Below are positions 10,260-19,024 of a stretch of DNA of 64,000 bases, in pieces (positions within the stretch are counted from its first letter, which is position 1; every line of letters starts with the position of its first letter). A program made the position numbers and the translations under genes. The notes beneath the pieces are model-generated. The model saw nothing but the letters and a program-made list of their open reading frames with translations, ran no database searches and was not told the origin of the DNA. Source of the stretch: Effrenium voratum (Eukaryota; Sar; Dinophyceae; Suessiales; Symbiodiniaceae); NCBI GenBank assembly GCA_963377175.1, contig CAUJNA010001482.1, positions 1-64,000 of the forward strand, written 5' to 3'.

Positions 10260-11617
10260 GTGGCACCATGTGCTTGGTGTGCACCGCGAAGCTACCTGCC
10301 TCCTCGCGTCGAATATGTTGGGTTTGCTCGTGACCTGGAACAGGCCTTCAACTTGCTTGCCTGCAGCCTCCGGGCGCCTGATGGCACTGGGTGGTTCAGC
10401 TTTGACCACTTGGCACAGTCCGAGCTCACCTCAGCCGCATGGGAGACCTTGGTGATCAATACTGAGCGACTGGCCGGCTCTTGGCAGGGAGAATCTGGAG
10501 TGTGGCCCCACCTTCCTCTTCAATGTGCTTCGCTTGAGTGTCGGGGACTCTTTGGCACTGGTAAGACTTACTGTGCCAGTGCTGCCCTCATTCTGCTCAC
10601 TCGAATGCTGGGCCTCAAAGCCCTGTTTGTGGCTGAGCCCAACTTGCCCTGAAATGTGCAGTCCCTGCTCGCGGATGCCCCGGCGGAGGTCCTGTGTCAG
10701 TTTCCGCGCCTGCTTGGGCGTGACCATGACCAAGCCACTGACCTTGATGTCGCTTATGAGACTCGCTCTCAATTCCTCAAGGACAATGAGCCCTGCTGTG
10801 TGGCCATTACTCTCGGCTCCCTTCTCCACGAAATAGGACGCCGTGGCCCCTTGGCCTCTTTTCTTCAGGCTATCCATCTTATGTTTGTGGATGAGTCCCA
10901 GCAGGCGGGTCAGGCCGCCTATGTGGCTGTTCATGCAGTGCACTGCGCAGCCCTGACAGTCCACATTGGTGATGATCGGCAAACTCGGGGTGCCTCGGGC
11001 AACGACCCATTCGAGAAGAGGTTCTGCGACGATTAGGCCAAAAGAAGGTTGCCCTTCATGGGCTTTCGGATTGGAGCGTCCCACAGGACTTCCTGGTGCT
11101 GGCGGCGGCACAAATCACTGGCGAGCGTTCACAGGAAGCGCTCCCTGCCGTCCTAGGCATGGAGTACCTTGCTGCTGCTGGTCGTGGTCTGCCCACTGCG
11201 GCAGCCACCGTCCGCAGCGCCAATGGTCTTTCTAGTGAAGGATCTCCCGGGCTCAATCTGGTGCTGCCCAGTAGTATGCGGGTTTCGCCTACCGCCTACT
11301 TCATGAGTGTGGCTGTTTGGTACCCCCATCTGGTGCGCATGGATGATGACGGTCGAGTCATTATCGGCAGGTGTGTCGAGCAAGCTGCTGAAGTCATAGC
11401 CACCAGGAATGTCATGCTCAATGGCATAACTACTGGAGTTTCCGGCCTCCGCTCCGTTGAATGGCAACCTAAGCTGCTGTACTTGCAAGGTCGTGATGTC
11501 GCCCTGGGGCTTGCGGCAGAGTCCTTGCAGGCCGTTGAACATGTTGTAGACGTCCTTTTGGCCTCGTTCCACGGCTCCTTTCGCGTGGGCATGAAAAACC
11601 CAAGCTTCTTCTCATGA
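10260..11617 (+). pseudogene. Superfamily 1 helicase, broken
   Basis: Walker A LFGTGKTYCASAAL lies at about 10550-10590, Walker B LMFVDESQQAGQAA at about 10880-10915, and motif III VHIGDDRQTRG at about 10963-10995. This is the Upf1-like SF1 order. An in-frame TGA at 10650-10652 splits the frame just after motif Ia. A frameshift near 11030-11095 moves coding to the 11096-11617 frame, which contains LVLPSSMRVSP, resembling the motif IV region. Family role: ATP-driven unwinding of nucleic acid. Context is the degraded element that also holds RNase H and a polymerase-like palm, so it may be mobile-element-encoded and not a host helicase. Confidence 0.65.
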
Positions 11618-11626
11618 CCCCGCATA

Positions 11627-11922
11627 ATGACACGCACGATTCGGTGTGCCGTCACTTTATCGGTGGCCAGGTCGATGAAGCGTGGCCGGACCTGCTCCAG
11701 GATGTGCTCTTGGTCCATTTGCTTATGGCGTGCACTCCCCTCCTGGTCGAGGCTCATGATGCCAAGGAAAAGGCACGTGCCACTTCCAATGCTATTGAAG
11801 CGCGCTTTCAGAATTGCTTGCAGCAGCTTCAACGCCTGACGCACGATGAACGCCTTGCTTACCTGCAGCAGATCACCCCGACTAAGGTCCGGGAGTACAG
11901 GCTGAGTCCGTCCAGCATTTGA
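11627..11922 (+). CDS. Helical tail ORF after the helicase
   Basis: The best frame starts at 11614 and gives about 100 residues, largely helical (NAIEARFQNCLQQLQRL, DERLAYLQQI). It ends inside the left arm of the foldback repeat at SPSSI. Probably the C-terminus of the preceding element, overwritten by the repeat. No function assigned. Confidence 0.3.
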
Positions 11923-12255
11923 CCTCGTCCTGCAAAGGATTCGAAGTCTAAAACGCTGCGTGCAGGCGTCTGGCTGCAAAATAGTGACCCCTAGATATGC
12001 TTGCAATTTGGCTCCAGGTTGCATTTCAAGCGAGCCAACCTTTGCAGGGCTAAGAAAAAAAAGAAAAAAAGGGGTCCCAAAAAAAAGGGGTCCCCGAAAA
12101 AAAGGGAAGAGGGGTTTCCTTTGGCAAAGGTTGACATCGCTTGAAATGCAACCTGGAGCCAAATTGCGGCGGGGGTCACTATTTTGCAGCCAGACGCCTG
12201 CACGCAGCGTTTTAGACTTCGAATCCTTCGCAGGACGAGGTCAAATGCTGGACGG
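11908..12255. repeat. 348-bp foldback (long inverted repeat)
   Basis: The left arm begins CCGTCCAGCATTTGACCTCG and is matched by CGAGGTCAAATGCTGGACGG ending at 12255. Arms of about 130 bp are nearly complementary (for example GGCTCCAGGTTGCATTTCAA against TTGAAATGCAACCTGGAGCC). The loop of about 80 bases is A/G-rich with two GGGGTCC blocks. The right arm contains the 3' end of the 12212-12457 reading frame, so this may be an inverted duplication of viral sequence and not an independent MITE. Long shadow ORFs over it are artefacts of the palindrome. Confidence 0.85.
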
Positions 12256-12457
12256 CCTCCGTCAGCCGGCTCACGTCGTCCAGGTGCCGCTGCCCCTCCT
12301 GCGCCTGCCTGTGCTCCCCAAGCCAATTGTTGAAGGCCCGCGCCTCCTCCAGTTCTCGGTAGCGCTTCAGCAGCAGCGGTTGCAAGTTGTAACTGGGGTA
12401 CGTCTTGCGGAACCACCGGAGCATCCGCGGCTCGTTGCGGGGTTCAATCGACATCAT
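12212..12457 (-). CDS. Small helical protein of a GC-rich PLV relic
   Basis: An 81-aa ORF rich in Arg, Glu, Leu and Gln (LLLKRYRELEEARAFNNW, HLDDVSRLTEAVQHL), predicted helical. A TATAAAAG box lies immediately upstream of its start (12459-12466 on the opposite strand). It is the third unit in a - strand array after a penton C-terminus and a Pro/Glu-rich ORF. In the intact PLV at 50935-52694 the order is penton, acidic protein, small helical protein, so I infer positional equivalence. Sequence similarity to 50935-51267 is weak. Confidence 0.5.
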   Translation of the reverse strand: MMSIEPRNEPRMLRWFRKTYPSYNLQPLLLKRYRELEEARAFNNWLGEHRQAQEGQRHLDDVSRLTEAVQHLTSSCEGFEV

Positions 12458-12458
12458 G

Positions 12459-12466
12459 CTTTTATA
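12459..12466 (-). promoter_or_regulatory. TATA-like box before the 12457 ORF
   Basis: TATAAAAG on the - strand, two bases upstream of the ATG of the 81-aa ORF, inside otherwise GC-rich DNA. A second AT-rich leader (TATAATTAAAAAGG) precedes the ORF starting at 12819. Both resemble the AT-rich gene starts of the intact PLV and not dinoflagellate promoters. Confidence 0.45.
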
Positions 12467-12495
12467 CCAGTACGCTTGCGCCTGTGGTCAGCCGG

Positions 12496-12819
12496 TCATA
12501 AGCGGACTGCCTCTCCAGCATGCGCAGGGCGCTGCTGCTCTCTTGTGAGCTGAGGCGCCAGTTCAGCCGGTGCCGGTGCCTCAACCGCTGGTGGTGCCTC
12601 CGCCGGCGCCGTCTCAAGTGGAGGCGGCTTTGGCTTGCGCTTTGGAGCAGCCGGCTCAGTAGGCACGTCCTGCTTAGGTTTGTTCTTGCTCCTGCCCCGC
12701 CGTTTCGGTTCCGGCGCAGCGTCCTGCGCAGCGTCCGGCGCAGCGTGCGCCTCTTGCGCCTCTGGCGCCTCTTGCACCTCTTGCGCCTCCGGCGCCCTGT
12801 CGTGTTCGGTTGGCTCCAT
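12496..12819 (-). CDS. Pro/Glu/Ala-rich basic protein of the PLV relic
   Basis: A 107-aa ORF. The N-terminal third is acidic with EAQE/EAPE repeats (residues 8-30), the middle is basic (PKRRGRSKNKPKQ), and the rest is Pro/Ala-rich with KPKPPP. Low complexity, probably disordered. It starts 17 bases after the stop of the penton fragment. In the intact PLV the gene after the penton (51298-51792) also has an acidic Pro/Glu-rich N-terminus, though it carries a zinc motif absent here. Confidence 0.5.
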   Translation of the reverse strand: MEPTEHDRAPEAQEVQEAPEAQEAHAAPDAAQDAAPEPKRRGRSKNKPKQDVPTEPAAPKRKPKPPPLETAPAEAPPAVEAPAPAELAPQLTREQQRPAHAGEAVRL

Positions 12820-12835
12820 CCTTTTTAATTATACG

Positions 12836-12997
12836 TGGTCAAGATATAACACGAACGACAAAGACGACCCGCGAAGCCGGACGACGTTGCCGTCCAGGTC
12901 GGTCAGGCGGAAGCGCATGTGCCTCAGGGTAACCGGGCCCCTGAGGGCCATGAAGTGCCCGTCGTCGGAGCCCGTCTCCACAATGGCCCACTCCGCT
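12836..12997 (-). pseudogene. Penton (minor capsid) protein C-terminal fragment, second PLV
   Basis: Reading the - strand from about 12997, the frame gives AEWAIVETGSDD, then GHFMALRGPVTLRHMRF, then RLTDLDGNVVRLRGSSLS, a hydrophobic strand and a TAA stop at about 12836. The pattern 'F+(I/L)(T/S)(D/N)..G....L.G....(S)..L' closely parallels the C-terminus of the penton encoded at 51840-52694 (FWISNSLGNEINLNG, then a hydrophobic strand). The upstream part is cut off where the retroelement begins at about 12983-12997. This indicates a separate, GC-rich PLV lineage once integrated here. Confidence 0.6.
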
Positions 12998-14191
12998 CTT
13001 CAGCGTGATCTTGGAGAGGATGTCGTCGCCCAGGTTAGAGGTTTCGACTGCCCGTCGGACTTCGCCTTTGCCTTCCCCAACATTGCGGACTTGCAGCCTT
13101 TCATACTGTCTGCCAGGGACTTCTGGACAGCCAACAGCCAGAATCTAGTGTGGCAGCCGCGCGCCTTAGGAAAGCCCTAGCCGAATGCCATCGGCTCAGC
13201 CTGCGCTCAGAGCCTCCCGAACAAGCCGCCAGTTCCGGATCGCCATGCATGCAGCCCAATCAACTCGCATCTTGGGCAGAGCATTTGCCACCCAAGCTCA
13301 CATCCGAACGCGTGTCCAGCCTGATAGAAGCCTTCAAATCCAACTACCCAGGCGAGCTGCTGGACGCGGACACCACGCCGTCCATCCGCCTTCTGAGCCT
13401 CGTGCACGAGGGCCTGAAGCCCGGACAATCCCTGAAGTGGGTGCCCTGGCAATATCGCCTTTCATCGCGGCAATACCAGGAGCGCATGGAAGCGAAGTCA
13501 GCCCGAGCGGTTTGCTCGGAGTTGCAGCTCCTGAGCCAGGCCTTTTTCGACGACGCGCCAGAGGTCTCGGTGGAGCACCACTCGCTGGCAGCGGGGGTGA
13601 GCCCGTATCCAGACAGTGTTTCGCAATGCCCTAGCCCTGTGCCAAGCAGCGCACCTGTCCAACCTCAAGGCCTTCGACAAGAAGATAGCCGATTTGTGTC
13701 TCACACAGCCAGATCCGAGCCTAGGCCTTTGCGCAGTGAATACCCAAAACCTTGTGTCGGCCGATCGCAAGCTGTGGGCAGCCATATCCGACCTTCTGGG
13801 GCAGCAATGGTCCCTGGATGATGCCTTGTACGAACTGACGCACATGAGAAACGATGTGCACAGCCTTCTACAATTGCGCCCCAAAATATCCAAGCCATCC
13901 GTGCCAGCACCTCCACGCCCGGCGACACCAAGACAAAGGGCACCCAAGCGCGACCTTAAGCCGATCCGCATGCCGTCACGCCCCGCCAAGAAAGGCAAGG
14001 GCAAATCCAAAGGAGCCTCTCCTTCGCCAAAGCCCAAGGCAGATTGGTGCACTACATATAAAGGTAGAGAGGTCTGCCGGCGTTACCAGACAGGCAGTTG
14101 CACTAAGGACCACTGCCCTTTCGCCCACGTGTGTGCCATAGTGGGTTGCCAGCAAAAGCACCCCGCCATGGACCACAATAAACACACGTGA
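12983..14191 (+). pseudogene. Gag-like protein with CCCH zinc finger
   Basis: Starts at ATG 12983 (MAHSALQRDLGEDVV). It shifts frame near 13150-13160 to a helical segment (LRKALAECHRLSLRSE) and again near 13595-13616. The final 190-aa frame ends with a basic linker (KKGKGKSKG) and a zinc motif, VCRRYQTGSCTKDHCPFAHVC (about 14072-14135; C-x7-C-x4-C-x3-H). Family analogy: retroelement nucleocapsid binding RNA. Two frameshifts make it non-functional. Confidence 0.6.
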
Positions 14192-14230
14192 AACAGCTCG
14201 GATCTTGGACCGGCGCAGGATCGGGCAGCC

Positions 14231-15120
14231 ATGCCTCCGCCGGCCTTGCCCCACGACGGGACTCATCAACCGTGTTCACCCTCACAGGGGCCAGGGCGAA
14301 CGGCCCTGACGCCAGCCTTGCCTGCAACACACCAGAGCAAACCCAGCCCTGAGCCTGCGTCTCATGCGCCCACACAGGCAAGCTCATCCGACTCGCACTT
14401 GCACCCAGCCTCCAAGCGACTCTTTTTGGACGTGTTTGCAGGTAGACTGCACCCAGTGACGTCAGCCGCAATTAGCCTCGGCCTTGACTGCTTTGAGCCT
14501 TTTGACCTTGATGGTGATGCATCGCGCAACATCCTGGATGACAGCGTCTTCGAGGCACTCCTCAGACTCTGCTGGTCAGGAATCGTGGCCCTGATCATGC
14601 TTGCCCCGCCTTGCAAAGAGTACTCCAGACTCAAACTTTGCCCGGGCGGGCCCAAAGCCTTGAGAACGCCGCAGCACATGGACGGAGTCCCCGGCCTTTC
14701 GCCCACACAGCATAAAAAATTGCTGGATAGCAAAACCATCCACAACCGGGGTAGAGCCCTGTTCAGAGCAGTGGTCTCCAAAGGAGGCGTCGGCATTTGG
14801 GAGCAGCCACCATCCGCCATGTCCTGCAAATGCTGCGCGATCACCAGTGTGCCCTGGTGTGGGTAGACGCCTGCGTGCACGATAAAGCATTCGCTAAGTC
14901 ATGGGCATTCGGCAGCAACAGTTCGAAAGTACAGGCCCTGCAGGCCCGCTGCAATCACCCCCACAAGCATCAGAGTATTGCAGGGGTGAAGGAACAAGGG
15001 GTATACCTCAGCACACTGACTGCAGAATACCCCCCTTCCCTGGCCCTGCAATTGGCCCAAATAGGCATAGGAAGGGTAAGTAAAACGCTCCTTCCGGCTA
15101 GCGCTGCCGCTACACTCTAA
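14231..15120 (+). pseudogene. Methyltransferase-like domain between gag and RT
   Basis: LFLDVFAGRLHPVT (about 14423-14464) resembles AdoMet motif I of C5 methyltransferases. APPCKEYSRL (about 14600-14632) resembles the catalytic PPC motif IV. IWEQPPSAM (about 14795-14821) sits where ENV/ENP motif VI would be. After a frameshift near 14800-14830 the frame 14797-15120 continues (LRDHQCALVWVDACVHD). Motif VI is degenerate, so a structural or inactive role is as likely as cytosine methylation. It is a second, independent association of such a domain with a retroelement in this window. Confidence 0.55.
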
Positions 15121-15139
15121 CTGCCCTCGCACCGTCACC

Positions 15140-16330
15140 TTGGCGCCTTGCAGGCTCCCCACCTGTGATGGAGCAGGCATGCACTCCTCAGCGGATTGGT
15201 GTCTCCCCAAACCCGAGCACCCTTTGCAGGCAGTCGCCAGGCCCTGGCTGCACTGGATGCATGAGCGCAAACTTGTGCCGCGTATCCTGGCACACGTCAA
15301 CAGCGGTTCCTCGGACTGCCCACTCTCCTCCGAAAGCCTGGAAGCGGCAACTCTGGCCTATGGCGCGTTACAACTGCCCTGCCCTTCAGATATGAGCCCC
15401 GAAGCAGGACAGCCATACCGACTCCACCTGCTGCATGCCCTGGCCAAATCTTGGGGTGACCCGGACATGGCCCTCCTTCCAGCCTTGCCTCCAAGCCTTC
15501 AATGGCCAGCAAAGAAGCCAGACTCCATGCCGCAGCCGGATCTGGAAATTTGTGAAGGCAACTGGAAGATGGCCGAAGACGAGCCAGAAACCGTGCAAGG
15601 TTTGCTGCTCAAGGAAATTGCTAACGACTGGATTGTGGAAACCAGCCTTAGCATAGCCGACGCTCGAAAAAAATGGCCCTTAGGCATTGCCGTGGGCAAG
15701 CTTAATGTCGTTTTCGCCGAAGGCAAAGAACCTCGCCTTGTCTTGGATAGCACCGTGTGCCAGGTCAATACCAGATGCCATTTGCCAGAGCGCCTTAGCT
15801 TGCCCATGGCCTCTGATTTGGCGCTTTCCACGCAGCCAGAGGACACTCCAGGCGCCTTCATCGGCGCCAGCATTGACTTTAAAGCCGCACACAAACAAGT
15901 GCAGGTTCGCCCGGAAGAACACGGCCTTCTTCTCTTCGCCTTTCAAGGGAAGCTCTATCACTACAGGGTGTGCCATTTTGGGGGCCGTTTCTCGGCCTTC
16001 TGGTGGCAGCGCACCGGCGCTTTCTTGCTTCGTCAAGTGCATGGGTTGCTAGCCTGGAAGCCGCACAAAGCCTTTCTCTTTGTGGACGACCTGCTCTGTG
16101 CACTCGTCCGGGATAGCGCACCAGACATGTTTGCCTTGGTGGTGCTCTTCTTTTGTGCCATTGCAGCACCCATTTCGTGGAAAAAGGTGCAATTCCAGGA
16201 TAGCCTGGTTTGGTGCGGTTGGGAGATCAACTTCTCTCACGACACCATTCAGCTCATGTCCTCAAAACTGGCCAAGCTGGACGCCTTGATCAAATCCCTG
16301 CTGGGAAGCCGACGCTCGAGCAGTGCATAG
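15140..16330 (+). CDS. Reverse transcriptase
   Basis: A 396-aa frame. The first ~120 residues form a linker. From about residue 150 an RT fold follows: KEPRLVLDSTVCQVN (fingers), motif A IGASIDFKAAHKQV (about 15860-15900), motif B HFGGRFSAFWWQR, motif C FLFVDDLLCAL with both catalytic Asp (about 16075-16107), then CGWEINF of the palm/thumb. The active-site residues are intact, unlike the nested LINE. The frame ends by shifting into the RNase H frame near 16300. Confidence 0.8.
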   Translation: MAPCRLPTCDGAGMHSSADWCLPKPEHPLQAVARPWLHWMHERKLVPRILAHVNSGSSDCPLSSESLEAATLAYGALQLPCPSDMSPEAGQPYRLHLLHALAKSWGDPDMALLPALPPSLQWPAKKPDSMPQPDLEICEGNWKMAEDEPETVQGLLLKEIANDWIVETSLSIADARKKWPLGIAVGKLNVVFAEGKEPRLVLDSTVCQVNTRCHLPERLSLPMASDLALSTQPEDTPGAFIGASIDFKAAHKQVQVRPEEHGLLLFAFQGKLYHYRVCHFGGRFSAFWWQRTGAFLLRQVHGLLAWKPHKAFLFVDDLLCALVRDSAPDMFALVVLFFCAIAAPISWKKVQFQDSLVWCGWEINFSHDTIQLMSSKLAKLDALIKSLLGSRRSSSA

Positions 16331-17313
16331 GCGTGTTGATTTGGGCCACCAGCATTGCCCTGCACCTTAGGTCCTGGCTGGCACCGCTTTACGCGGACCT
16401 CAATAGCCCACCAGGCTCCATGCACTCAATACCACCGCAAATGTGGTCGGCCTTTCGGGCATCCTTGTCAAGGGACCTCAAAACTAGTCACAGCCTGCCG
16501 GGATTGTGGATCACCGCGGGTTCCAAAATCTTGGAAATTTCAGGCCGCACCTTGCATTGCCTTGACGACATTCCGCGAGTGCCTGGCACTAGCAAGCCCA
16601 CATGGGTGCGCATCGCGGACCCCAATAACCCATACACCAGCCTTTCCAAGTCAAGTCAACATTGCCTTACTTGGCTGGCGTCGTGCTTTCGACACTCGCC
16701 TATTCAGCCGTTGGCGCGGCCACACCAGCTGCAAGCTCTGGCTGCCGCCGACGCGTGTGCTGAAGATGAAATGGTGGGGATTGGGGGCTGGGCAATCACA
16801 TCCTCCCAAGTGGTGTGGTTCGCCGAGACCTGGAACATGCAAGACATAAGAGCCGTGTGGCCTTGCCTTGTCAAGCCAGCACAGCGGTATATCGCATGCT
16901 TTGAAACACTTGCACAGTTAGCACTGCTGCAAGCAACCCACAGCCACATTGGTGGTGGGCACTACTCGTTTAGCATGCCGTCCGGCACGGACAATTCCGC
17001 CACGGAAGCAAGCCTTAACAAATTGTTCACGACCTCATGGCCGTTGCAACTTTTTGTGCAGTTAACAGCCTTCTGGGCTCACGCTCACAACGTGCTGCTG
17101 CAGCCAACGCACGTTCCAGGAAGGTGCAATGATTGGGCAGACGATCTCAGCAGAGGTCGGTTGACCCGATTCAGCCATCGCCCTGAAAGTCGCATGCGCT
17201 TCAGCCCTGCAAGCCTGGCGATGTCGGGCCGAGGCATTCAACTGTGTCCGATGCATGCGCCCTGGCGTCCGGAACATTTGGCAGCAGCTTCCATCGTCGC
17301 TGAGCCAGCCTAG
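16300..17313 (+). CDS. RNase H-like domain following RT
   Basis: The 16210-17313 frame, of which the part from about 16300 is real. The region AAADACAEDEMVGIGGW carries the first Asp, CFETLAQLALL the Glu, PSGTDNSATEA the next Asp, and GRCNDWADDLSRG the terminal acidic pair (about 17125-17155). The segment between RT and RNase H contains WATSIALHLRSWLAPLY, the connection region of DIRS/gypsy-type elements. A one-base frameshift joins it to RT. Confidence 0.7.
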   Translation, partial: AGKPTLEQCIGVLIWATSIALHLRSWLAPLYADLNSPPGSMHSIPPQMWSAFRASLSRDLKTSHSLPGLWITAGSKILEISGRTLHCLDDIPRVPGTSKPTWVRIADPNNPYTSLSKSSQHCLTWLASCFRHSPIQPLARPHQLQALAAADACAEDEMVGIGGWAITSSQVVWFAETWNMQDIRAVWPCLVKPAQRYIACFETLAQLALLQATHSHIGGGHYSFSMPSGTDNSATEASLNKLFTTSWPLQLFVQLTAFWAHAHNVLLQPTHVPGRCNDWADDLSRGRLTRFSHRPESRMRFSPASLAMSGRGIQLCPMHAPWRPEHLAAASIVAEPA

Positions 17314-17573
17314 CCTGCATCCGACTTGGCCTTCCGAGCCCTTTTCTGCCGTTGCCTTGTCAGCCAGAACAACTGGCAATGTCAGCCAGCCGCTTACACA
17401 AGCCGCTCTGACCAGAAAAAAGTGCAGTCACCGCATGCCGAGCTGTTCACAACACAGCGTGCATGGTGACCCTAGCATCTGCCCTGCCAGGTACAACCCC
17501 ACTCTGAAGGGCGGGTGATGAGGCCTTCGGCCCAGCTGGTTCGCTTTTACCGGGGTTGCCTGAAACACTGAAG
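17314..17573. other. Non-coding, downstream of the retroelement
   Basis: About 260 bases with no supported gene between the RNase H stop and the first 162-bp repeat. Mixed composition, perhaps element 3' UTR. Confidence 0.4.
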
Positions 17574-17735
17574 GGGGGGTCAATGTGCCTCCTGCTCCAG
17601 GCGCACTAGTGCCCTGGAAGCAGTGCAACTTTCAGCAATCCCGGTGAAAAGAACTGTGGCCGCTTTGGACGAACTTTGTTCTTTTGAGGTTTCATGTTTG
17701 GGTTCAAGCTAGGAGCAGTGCGACATGCCTTAACG
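17574..17735. repeat. 162-bp direct repeat, copy 1
   Basis: GGGGGGTCAATGTGCCTCC ... GACATGCCTTAACG. Copy 2 at 18090-18251 differs at two positions (GTGGCCGCTTT against CGGCCGCTTC). Spacing is 516 bp. It could be a pair of short LTR-like or untranslated repeats. Neither copy is coding in a convincing way. Confidence 0.9.
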
Positions 17736-17932
17736 CTTAGGGCTTCTTTTCCCTTGTGTTTAGGGCATGTGGTGAATCGAACTATGCGTTGGCCGTTTTG
17801 CTCCTAGCCTTGACCCAAACCTGCGGTTTCATTTCGAAACCCACCCACCCACCCTGCATTGCCCTATGCCAGGCTTTGCCAGGATAGACGGCAGTTTCTC
17901 TGCACTATCGTGGGTCGCCTCCGGGCGCCGTA

Positions 17933-18003
17933 GTCTCCGGACTAGGTCTCCGGACCAAGATCGGTCTCCGGACCTCAAGTCTCCGGACTGTCGGTCTCCG
18001 GAC
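17933..18003. repeat. Interspersed GTCTCCGGAC array
   Basis: Five copies of GTCTCCGGAC, spaced by 3-9 bases, between the two 162-bp repeats. Each contains the palindrome TCCGGA. Function unknown; a protein-binding array or simple repeat expansion are both possible. Confidence 0.85.
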
Positions 18004-18089
18004 CTTGGGGCGTGGGCACGCGTGCCGCGCCCCCCCCGAGCACTGCATTTACCCGCAAGGACACGCATTGTCTTGCCTTTTCACATTTC

Positions 18090-18251
18090 GGGGGGTCAAT
18101 GTGCCTCCTGCTCCAGGCGCACTAGTGCCCTGGAAGCAGTGCAACTTTCAGCAATCCCGGTGAAAAGAACTGCGGCCGCTTCGGACGAACTTTGTTCTTT
18201 TGAGGTTTCATGTTTGGGTTCAAGCTAGGAGCAGTGCGACATGCCTTAACG
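18090..18251. repeat. 162-bp direct repeat, copy 2
   Basis: 160 of 162 bases identical to 17574-17735. The next open frame (18265) begins 14 bases beyond it, so this copy may act as a leader. Confidence 0.9.
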
Positions 18252-18264
18252 GAGTAGAAAAGGG

Positions 18265-19024
18265 TTGAGGGGCACTTCCTCGGGTATCCTGGTGGCGGTT
18301 GCGACGTTGAAGGTCAAGGGGGCGGAAGCCCAAAGTGATCAGCAGGTGGAAAACGCTTCCGGGGCGTTGACGGTCCTGGTAGTGGTGGTGGCGATCATGT
18401 CGGTGATCTGCTACAAGCTGGTGGAGGAGATGGTGAAGGCGATTCTGCAGCAGCGGAGGCGTGGAACCGTGGAGATCCTGGTGGAGAACCGGGAGGTGCA
18501 GACGACGTCGGAGGAGACGGAGCAGGAGATCAGAAGGCGCGTGTGGGAAGAGGTCAGGCGGGATCTTCGCCTGGAGCGCCTTCAGCAAAGGCATCGTGAG
18601 GAGCAAGAAATGGAGGAGGAGGACTTTCGGATGGAGAGTCGCTCGGCGAGTCAGAACTCGGAGTCTTCGAGCAGTGGGGTTCGCCTTTGGCAAAGGAGGC
18701 ATGACACGGCAAGGCTGATGGGGAGCATCGCGGAGACCCCGATGGCCAGGCAGGAAGAACCGCAGCGGGAGCCGGTGGAGCTGTATCACCTCACGCACAT
18801 GGGGGAACGGTACCACTGGAACCGAGAGTGCTGGGGATTGAGGCAGGCGACGATCAGCTGGGAATGAGGATGCAGAGGGATCGCAATGCCACGGCGTGGA
18901 AGGGAGAGGATGGCCGGCTGCATTCGACCCCGACCTGTGTGCCGTTGTTGGCACACTTCAGGAGCATGCCGCTCCGACCTTGCAGGTTCTGTGTCAACGG
19001 GGTGGTGGAGGACCCGACGGCGTG
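18265..19024 (+). pseudogene. Single-pass membrane ORF with His/Cys C-terminal motif
   Basis: A 200-aa frame with one clear membrane segment (ALTVLVVVVAIMSVICY, residues about 34-50). A long charged helix rich in Glu/Arg follows (residues 65-125), then GERYHWNRECWGL. After a frameshift near 18850-18890 the next frame carries PLRPCRFCVNG. The pairing 'YH....C..L ... C..C' suggests one small metal-binding module split by the shift. From memory such ORFs accompany repetitive elements in dinoflagellate genomes, but I cannot name the family. Position right after the 162-bp repeat suggests mobile-element origin. Confidence 0.45.

Larger units (their letters stand above)
12983..17313 (+). mobile_element. 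Decayed retroelement: gag-CCCH, methyltransferase-like, RT, RNase H
   Basis: Domain order on the + strand is gag-like ORF with CCCH finger (12983-14191), methyltransferase-like region (14231-15120), RT (15140-16330) and RNase H (to 17313). At least five frameshifts separate the parts. The RNase H ends NDWADDLSRG, the 'N..AD.LSR' signature seen in DIRS/gypsy-type elements and unlike the LINE RNase H at 3476. No integrase or tyrosine recombinase was found downstream. A 162-bp direct repeat lies just beyond (17574, 18090), but no matching 5' copy is in the window. Confidence 0.75.

Noticed and set aside
11296..12162. 288-aa - strand ORF across the foldback
   Set aside because: It is antisense to the helicase frame and runs through the palindrome's poly-A/G loop; no motif.
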